51,563 nucleotides of DNA from Nitrospinota bacterium. Its GTDB lineage: Bacteria; Nitrospinota; Nitrospinia; Nitrospinales; Nitrospinaceae. This document shows positions 46,177 through 51,563 of this stretch, in pieces. The notes beneath the pieces are model-generated. The model had not been told where the DNA came from and made no database searches. It worked only from the letters and a program-made list of their open reading frames with translations. Position 1 is the first letter of the stretch. Each line of letters opens with the position of its first letter. The position numbers and the translations under genes are program-made. The stretch is taken from positions 1 to 51,563 of the forward strand of contig JAOUPX010000008.1 of the NCBI GenBank assembly GCA_029879645.1. Reading direction: 5' to 3'.

Positions 46177-47118
46177 TTACTTATTCGCCGAATCGTTGAG
46201 CCATTGGTAAAAATTATTAAAATCGTTTATGACATCCACGCCAGCGAGATTCTCCGGCGCTCCGCCTCCCCCCACCACCACCTTTGTTTTTTGGCCGATC
46301 TCCTTCCTCAGGCGAAACAGAATGGGCTTGGCGCGGGAAGCGCCATACCATTCGGAAACGCTGACGCAAAGAAGGGAAGCGTTGCATTGTTTTACCGCCG
46401 CGGCAATATCCTCCTCGGGCATGTTCCGGCCCAGAGAAACGACCTTCCAATCGGTGACCGATAGGACCACCGCGCACATCTGGAGGCCGAGGATATGGTT
46501 TTCTTCCGGAAGGGTGGTGAGGATCGCCGTTTTTCCCGGCTTGCGTTCGTTCATACGGCGCCACCGGTCGCCCAGAAAAGTGCTCAATATTTCCGTGGCG
46601 AAATGCTCGTGGGCGACCGTAAATTCACCGCATTCCCATTTTCCCCCGATCCTTGTGATTAAGGGACTCGCCAGGTGGGTGATAAAAGACAGAGGGCCCA
46701 GGGATCCCCATTCCCGATGAAATTCAATATTCAAGTTTTCTTCATCAAAATCAGCGATCCAGTCCAGCCACTGATCGATATTGAATTCGTGTCGCCGTTG
46801 TTGCAAATCTGGTTCCGTGGAAGGCGGCACTTTGGAAGAACGATTCGACTCAAAACCCATGAGGCTGTGCAGTTCCTCCAAAGTGCCTCCCACCACTTTA
46901 CCAGGACGAAACCCCAACTTGATGACCCGGGCCACCGCCCGCAGTCTCTCAATTTCTTGAGGGAGGTAGCGGCGGTGACCCGAGGGAAGTCGGACGGCTT
47001 TCGGGGAATCGTAGCGTTTTTCCCAGATTCTCAGGGTGTGTGTGGTGATCCCGGTGCGTCTGGAAAGTTCCCCTATCGTGATCAGGTTCTCGGACTGGTT
47101 TTCTTCAACGGCTAACAT
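46177..47118 (-). CDS. MerR-family regulator with cobalamin-binding domain (CarH/LitR-like)
   Basis: ITIGELSRRTGITTHTLRIWEKRYDSPKAVRLPSGHRRYL; B12-binding signature ENHILG followed by a Rossmann-like domain. Confidence 0.9.
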   Translation of the reverse strand: MLAVEENQSENLITIGELSRRTGITTHTLRIWEKRYDSPKAVRLPSGHRRYLPQEIERLRAVARVIKLGFRPGKVVGGTLEELHSLMGFESNRSSKVPPSTEPDLQQRRHEFNIDQWLDWIADFDEENLNIEFHREWGSLGPLSFITHLASPLITRIGGKWECGEFTVAHEHFATEILSTFLGDRWRRMNERKPGKTAILTTLPEENHILGLQMCAVVLSVTDWKVVSLGRNMPEEDIAAAVKQCNASLLCVSVSEWYGASRAKPILFRLRKEIGQKTKVVVGGGGAPENLAGVDVINDFNNFYQWLNDSANK

Positions 47119-47152
47119 GATTCATATCCAGGCTAAGGTTATTAAAGTGTTA

Positions 47153-47839
47153 TTACATATTGGCCTGGCTTGAGTTCATTTGAGCCACTTCGCTGTTGGA
47201 GAGGCCCATGACTTTCAAGCCGCCGCTGGTGCGCTCGGCCATTGTGGTTTGACCGTTTACGACCGTATGGAACTGATTGCCTACCCGGACGCCGTAGTCC
47301 GTCAACAGGTTTTGTTCGAACCGGGTGAGACCAACGAAAACCACCTCATTTGAGCTCAGGCGACTGGCAATGCGGTCCTGCGTGTACTCACCGAAAGACC
47401 ACTCAAAAGGCATCATGGAATGGTCATGACCGGAATGATTGGCGCTTCCGGTGGAGATCGGAGTGGCCCAGTTCAGCGGGCGAAGGGGAAGCAGTTCTTT
47501 CTGGGCGATGTCCATTACCCCGGTATCCATAATTTGAATGCCCGTAGAGGTTCGTTTGACATAAGCCTGAACGCCATCCACCTGCGCCGTGAATATGTTG
47601 CCGGTCCGGATACCATAATGCTTCATGGTATTCTGCTCATGAGAGGAAAGACCAACATAGTAACCGTTCCCCTGTAGAGTCCCTCGGGCTTGGATCTTAT
47701 CCTCGACCTTTTTAGAGAATTTCCATTTCAGAGGAATTTCAGAATGATCGTGTTCGCTATGGGCTGCGGCTACATTGGCAAACAGGAACAGGCTGGCGGT
47801 GGTGGCGGTCAGGATTTGGATGATTTTCGTCGTTTTCAT
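47153..47839 (-). CDS. Exported His-rich protein with internal domain duplication
   Basis: Signal peptide; two about 80-residue repeats, each starting with HS(E/G)HDHS. Confidence 0.8.
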   Translation of the reverse strand: MKTTKIIQILTATTASLFLFANVAAAHSEHDHSEIPLKWKFSKKVEDKIQARGTLQGNGYYVGLSSHEQNTMKHYGIRTGNIFTAQVDGVQAYVKRTSTGIQIMDTGVMDIAQKELLPLRPLNWATPISTGSANHSGHDHSMMPFEWSFGEYTQDRIASRLSSNEVVFVGLTRFEQNLLTDYGVRVGNQFHTVVNGQTTMAERTSGGLKVMGLSNSEVAQMNSSQANM

Positions 47840-47883
47840 TTTGAATCTCCTTATGTCGATTGATTAAGTATCAAATTAAAAAG

Positions 47884-47900
47884 TTAAACACAATGTTCAA
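47884..47900. promoter_or_regulatory. Candidate operator dyad
   Basis: TTAAACA-CAA-TGTTCAA, 6 of 7 bp symmetric, at the predicted transcription start. Confidence 0.4.
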
Positions 47901-47905
47901 TTACA

Positions 47906-47933
47906 ATATTAAACTTTATTCTAGGTTTGTCAA
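47906..47933 (-). promoter_or_regulatory. Sigma70-type promoter for the 47153 gene and MerR regulator
   Basis: Minus strand TTGACA (47928-47933), 16-nt spacer, TAATAT (47906-47911). Confidence 0.6.
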
Positions 47934-48259
47934 TAAAAAATCTAGAATTATGTATAAAAATATTAAATATATTAACTTATTGAATTTATTGGTATATATC
48001 GATTAAATTGGAAAATTGACGAAATTAATACACAAAAAATTAGGAGTTTTGTCTAAGAATAGGAGTTATCGGAGGAGAGTTTGAGCTGGAAGGATGCGAA
48101 TAAATATCTATTAATCGTCTATATTTTCAGGGAAGAATTCCGTGGCAGAGGATTGGTGCTCAAAACCTTCAATCAGGGTTAAAATGGATGCGTCACGGTT
48201 TAGCCGATTTTCGTTAAATAAATTTTTTACGGGTTGGTTTAAAACCAGGGGAAGGTATT

Positions 48260-49057
48260 GTGAAAGAACAAACGAAACCGCTTGAAATCAGTATTTATCC
48301 GCCTGAGGCACAGGCCGTGGGCCAGTTCGACGGCGGGCGCATCACCGAGATCAAACCCATCGGGTTTCCTCAGGATGGCCCGGCGCCGCGGCATTTGGGT
48401 CCGCTGTTTTACTGGGCGTGGGCCACGGCGAAGGGTTACGGCAGGATTGGGCTTCACCCCCACCAGGCATTCGAGATCATGAGTTATGCCATTGAAGGAG
48501 AGATCGGACACTACGACACGCTGGGAACCAGAAGCCGGGTGAAGGCCGGTGGCGTGCAGGTGATGCAAACCGGTTCCGGGGTTTCTCACGAAGAAGAGAC
48601 CGTGGGCGATCACACCGAGTTTTTTCAGATCTGGTTCGAACCGAACCTGAGGGAGGCGATTACCAGGACTCCCACCTACAGGGAATTTTCCCACGAAGAT
48701 TTTCCGGTAGAGACTCGTGACAGGGTAACCCTCAAGCACGTCATCGGCGGAGGCGCTCCGGTGACCATTGAGGCGGAAGTGGCCATGCAGGACATCCTCA
48801 TTCAGCCGGGTTATCGCTTCGACCGCGAGCTTCCTGCCAACCGCACACTGGCCATCGTGGTGATCGACGGCAAAGGTGTGTTGGTGGACGAAGCCACCCA
48901 AGGCACGCATTATCTGGAACCCCGCTACTTTGCGGTGGTCCATGCCGGTGAAGCGGGAGCGGTATCCCTTCAGGGGGAAGCGGACAGCCCGCTCCGCATC
49001 GCCCTGATCGACGTGCCGGCCAAAGTGAATTATCCGTTGTATCGAGAAGGAAGATAG
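48260..49057 (+). CDS. Pirin family protein
   Basis: HPHQAFEIMSYAIEGEIGHYDTLGTRSRVKAGGVQVMQTGSGVSHEE. Confidence 0.92.
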   Translation: MKEQTKPLEISIYPPEAQAVGQFDGGRITEIKPIGFPQDGPAPRHLGPLFYWAWATAKGYGRIGLHPHQAFEIMSYAIEGEIGHYDTLGTRSRVKAGGVQVMQTGSGVSHEEETVGDHTEFFQIWFEPNLREAITRTPTYREFSHEDFPVETRDRVTLKHVIGGGAPVTIEAEVAMQDILIQPGYRFDRELPANRTLAIVVIDGKGVLVDEATQGTHYLEPRYFAVVHAGEAGAVSLQGEADSPLRIALIDVPAKVNYPLYREGR

Positions 49058-49093
49058 ATCTGAGTCGAAAGTATTTAAAGAAAGGAAGTCATA

Positions 49094-49717
49094 ATGGAAT
49101 TTTCGGAAGTTGTTCAGCGGCGGTTCAGCGTTAAGTCATACGATCCTGATAAAACCATCAGCGATGCGGAACTTAAAGAATTCTTCGATGAAGTGGTGTT
49201 GAGTCCCAGTTCGTTCAATCTTCAGCACTGGACTTTCATCGCGGTCAGGGAATCGGACATAAAAAGGCAATTGAAGGAGGCCGCGTGGGGTCAGGCGCAG
49301 ATGGAGGATTGTTCCGTCGCTGTTCTGGTATGTGGCAAGCTGGATGCGTATCAGGACGCTCCGGAGATTTATAAAGAGGCTCCCGGAGCAATTCAGGAAA
49401 AGGTGTTGCCCCTGATTCAAAATTTTTATGGGGATAACCACCAACTGCAACGTGATGAAGCCATTCGTAGTGCTTCGCTGGCGGCGATGACGATGATGTA
49501 CGGTGCAGTCGACCGCGGCTGGGGGGCCTGCCCCATGATCGGGTTCGACCCGGAAGCGGTGACTAAAATATTGAAGCTGACTCCCAATCTGATTCCCGTG
49601 ATGTTTATCGTGCTCGGCCATCAGAAAAATGCTCCCCGGCCACGAAGCTACCGTCATCCGGTGCAGGATGTGGTGCGCCTGAATACCCTCGATGGACCGG
49701 GACTGAACGGCGCATAA
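49094..49717 (+). CDS. Nitroreductase family protein
   Basis: RRFSVKSYDPDKTISDAELKEFFDEVVLSPSSFNLQHWTFI; GWGACPMIGFDPEAV. Confidence 0.93.
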   Translation: MEFSEVVQRRFSVKSYDPDKTISDAELKEFFDEVVLSPSSFNLQHWTFIAVRESDIKRQLKEAAWGQAQMEDCSVAVLVCGKLDAYQDAPEIYKEAPGAIQEKVLPLIQNFYGDNHQLQRDEAIRSASLAAMTMMYGAVDRGWGACPMIGFDPEAVTKILKLTPNLIPVMFIVLGHQKNAPRPRSYRHPVQDVVRLNTLDGPGLNGA

Positions 49718-49819
49718 AATCAGTGCATTTTCCGATATTTCGCGCACTTTTGGTGTAGGACTCGGGCGAAAATTCCTTTAAAATAGATTTTTAAATTGAA
49801 CCCGCCTTCAGGAGTCCCA

Positions 49820-50323
49820 GTGAGCGATCCGGTTATTCCCAGTCATCATAAAAAAGTTTTTTCCAATCCCGCCGATCTGGTTCCCGTGTTGGAGGAGCAC
49901 CGTAAGGCGGGCCGCAAGGTGGTGTTCGCCAACGGTTGTTTCGAACTTTTGCATGTCGGCCACCTGCGCTACCTGTTCGCCGCCAAGGCGCTGGGTGATA
50001 TTCTCGTGGTGGCCATCAATACTGACGAATCGGTCAAACGCATCAAGCCGGACCGAAATCCCGTCAACCCGGATTACGAGCGGATGGAAATCATCTCCGC
50101 CATCGAGGCGGTCGATTACGTGGTGCCGCTGGCGGATAATCATCCCGGACCGTTGTGCGGTTTGCTGAAGCCCGACATCCACACCAAGGGAACCGACTAC
50201 GCCGACCGCCTGGAGCAGATGCCGGAGTATCCCATCGTCAAAGCCTACGGCGGCCAAGTGGTAACCGTGGGCGATTCCAAAGATCACAGCACCACCGATA
50301 TTCTCGCCAAACTGAAACAATAA
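49820..50323 (+). CDS. rfaE2: D-glycero-beta-D-manno-heptose 1-phosphate adenylyltransferase
   Basis: VVFANGCFELLHVGHLRYL nucleotidyltransferase motif, KGTDYADR; start at GTG 49820 with SD CAGGAG. Confidence 0.9.
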   Translation: MSDPVIPSHHKKVFSNPADLVPVLEEHRKAGRKVVFANGCFELLHVGHLRYLFAAKALGDILVVAINTDESVKRIKPDRNPVNPDYERMEIISAIEAVDYVVPLADNHPGPLCGLLKPDIHTKGTDYADRLEQMPEYPIVKAYGGQVVTVGDSKDHSTTDILAKLKQ

Positions 50324-50324
50324 T

Positions 50325-51407
50325 ATGAGCGATCCCGTTCAGAGGATTCTGATTCGCTTTCCCAACTGGGTGGGCGATGTGGTGATGGCCGAGCCGGTCA
50401 TCCGCATCCTCAAAAATAATTATCCGGATGCGCGTATCTCTGTCGCGGTTCGCAAGTATGCCGCCAAAATTCTGGTGGGGCATCCGGACATTGACCGGTT
50501 GATCCCCTGTAGTGACAAGGGAATGAGTGGATTGAAGCAGTTGGCTTCTGATATTCGGGACGAGTCGCCGGACCTCGCCATTCTTCTGCCCAATTCCTTC
50601 CGTTCATTCATATCCGTGCGCTGGGGCGGAGTCAAAAATATTGTCGGCTACCGCCGCGGGTTCCGCCGGTTCTGGGTTAAGGGACCCCATCCGCTAAAGG
50701 AAAACGGACGCTATCTGCCGGTGCCGATGACCGATTACTATCTCGAACTCCTGAAATGGATGGGTTTGAAGATCGAAGTGCCGGTCACACCGCAGTTGTA
50801 CCTGACCGATGAGGAATCGGTGCGGGGAGCTGAATTATTGAAGCAGTACGGGATCGAGGAAAATGACCGCGTTATCGGGCTCAACCCCGGCGCTCAATTC
50901 GGTTCGTCCAAGTGCTGGCCGCCTAAATACTTTGCCGAACTGGCGGAAAGTATTCAGAATCGGTATCAGTGCAAGCTGCTGGTATTGGTAGGGCCCGGCG
51001 AAGACGGCATCGCTCAGGAAATTGTTCAAAGTTCGCAGGCCGAACTCATCAACACCGGCCCGGACAAGGTCGACCTTGGGGTGCTCAAAGCCCTGGCGCG
51101 GCGCACGGATTTATTGGTGACCAACGACACCGGACCCCGCCATTATGCGGTAGCGTTCGGCAAACCGGTGGTGGTGCTGATGGGACCGACCGACCCGCGC
51201 CACACCAACTGCCATCTGGACAAAACGATTATCCTGCGCGAGGATTTGCCCTGTGTGCCGTGCCACAAAAAAGTGTGTCCCATCGATCATCCCTGCATGA
51301 TCGAGATGACGCCTGACAAGGTGTTCCACGCCGTTCAACAGATTATCGATCAAGGAGGTGCCGGTGAACAGTCATCGGGTGCTGATACTCGGAGCCAGAC
51401 GGCGTAA
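50325..51407 (+). CDS. waaF: Lipopolysaccharide heptosyltransferase II
   Basis: ILIRFPNWVGDVVMAEPVIRILK; GLNPGAQFGSSKCWP; TNDTGPRHYAVAFGKPVVVLMGPTDP. Confidence 0.94.
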   Translation: MSDPVQRILIRFPNWVGDVVMAEPVIRILKNNYPDARISVAVRKYAAKILVGHPDIDRLIPCSDKGMSGLKQLASDIRDESPDLAILLPNSFRSFISVRWGGVKNIVGYRRGFRRFWVKGPHPLKENGRYLPVPMTDYYLELLKWMGLKIEVPVTPQLYLTDEESVRGAELLKQYGIEENDRVIGLNPGAQFGSSKCWPPKYFAELAESIQNRYQCKLLVLVGPGEDGIAQEIVQSSQAELINTGPDKVDLGVLKALARRTDLLVTNDTGPRHYAVAFGKPVVVLMGPTDPRHTNCHLDKTIILREDLPCVPCHKKVCPIDHPCMIEMTPDKVFHAVQQIIDQGGAGEQSSGADTRSQTA

Positions 51408-51563
51408 ACAGGGACTCGGGGAATTCCTCGCCAAATTTTTTCACGAGGCGGGTGCCGGGATATGCGCCATTGTCGGAACTTCGTCTTCCTCGGTGGAAGA
51501 CACCGCGCGTCACCTCCAACAGCAGTACGCCATATCCACTCAGGGCTACACGGATTTAACAAC
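51364..51563 (+). CDS. Partial CDS, Rossmann-type (Gfo/Idh-like) N-terminus, runs off the window
   Basis: GTG at 51364 with SD AAGGAGG; VNSHRVLILGARRRKQGLGEFLAKFFHEAGAGICAIVGTSSSSVEDTARHLQQ. Confidence 0.6.
   Translation, partial: MNSHRVLILGARRRKQGLGEFLAKFFHEAGAGICAIVGTSSSSVEDTARHLQQQYAISTQGYTDLT

Noticed and set aside
48081-48182. 33-codon TTG-started ORF (LSWKDANKYLLIVYIFREEFRGRGLVLKTFNQG) with GGAGGAG upstream
   Set aside because: Start is TTG, composition unremarkable, no terminator or neighbour logic; not enough to call a gene
1-51563. Phage, plasmid, toxin-antitoxin, restriction-modification or CRISPR systems
   Set aside because: No integrase, transposase, Cas, methyltransferase/endonuclease pair or recognisable TA pair, and no regularly spaced repeats seen by eye

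Overview
51.6 kb bacterial chromosomal window, moderate GC, densely coding. No rRNA, tRNA, CRISPR array, transposase or integrase was recognised. The cytochrome/EBDH-like protein and overall gene style suggest a Nitrospinae-like nitrite oxidiser, but this is inference only. Ordinary content includes two OmpA-like barrels, a TgpA-type transglutaminase, tandem cyclophilins, DJ-1/PfpI, a GT39-like membrane protein, cytochromes c, PhnD/PhnC, a radical SAM/B12 protein, SerA, a class-V aminotransferase, LhgO, dGTPase, LOG, NifU-like, pirin, nitroreductase and LPS heptose genes. The most unusual region is about 20.9-31.7 kb. It is a co-directional cluster opened by a TTGACA-18-TATAAT promoter. It encodes nine DUF1566/Lcl_C-type domains in eight ORFs, interleaved with an NHL propeller, TPR, LRR-like, glutaredoxin-like, SEC-C and parvulin proteins, and closed by a bidirectional terminator. 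Several of these otherwise unrelated proteins carry an acidic, low-complexity N-terminal tail, as does a second NHL protein at 13.1 kb. Other notable items: a structured ncRNA or leader candidate (24.93-25.07 kb), a pilin-like x4 plus ankyrin membrane protein, a membrane protein built of partial ACP-like modules, a 34-aa membrane microprotein missed by the ORF track, a MerR/B12 regulator next to a His-rich duplicated-domain protein with a promoter dyad, and a possible AUC start codon.
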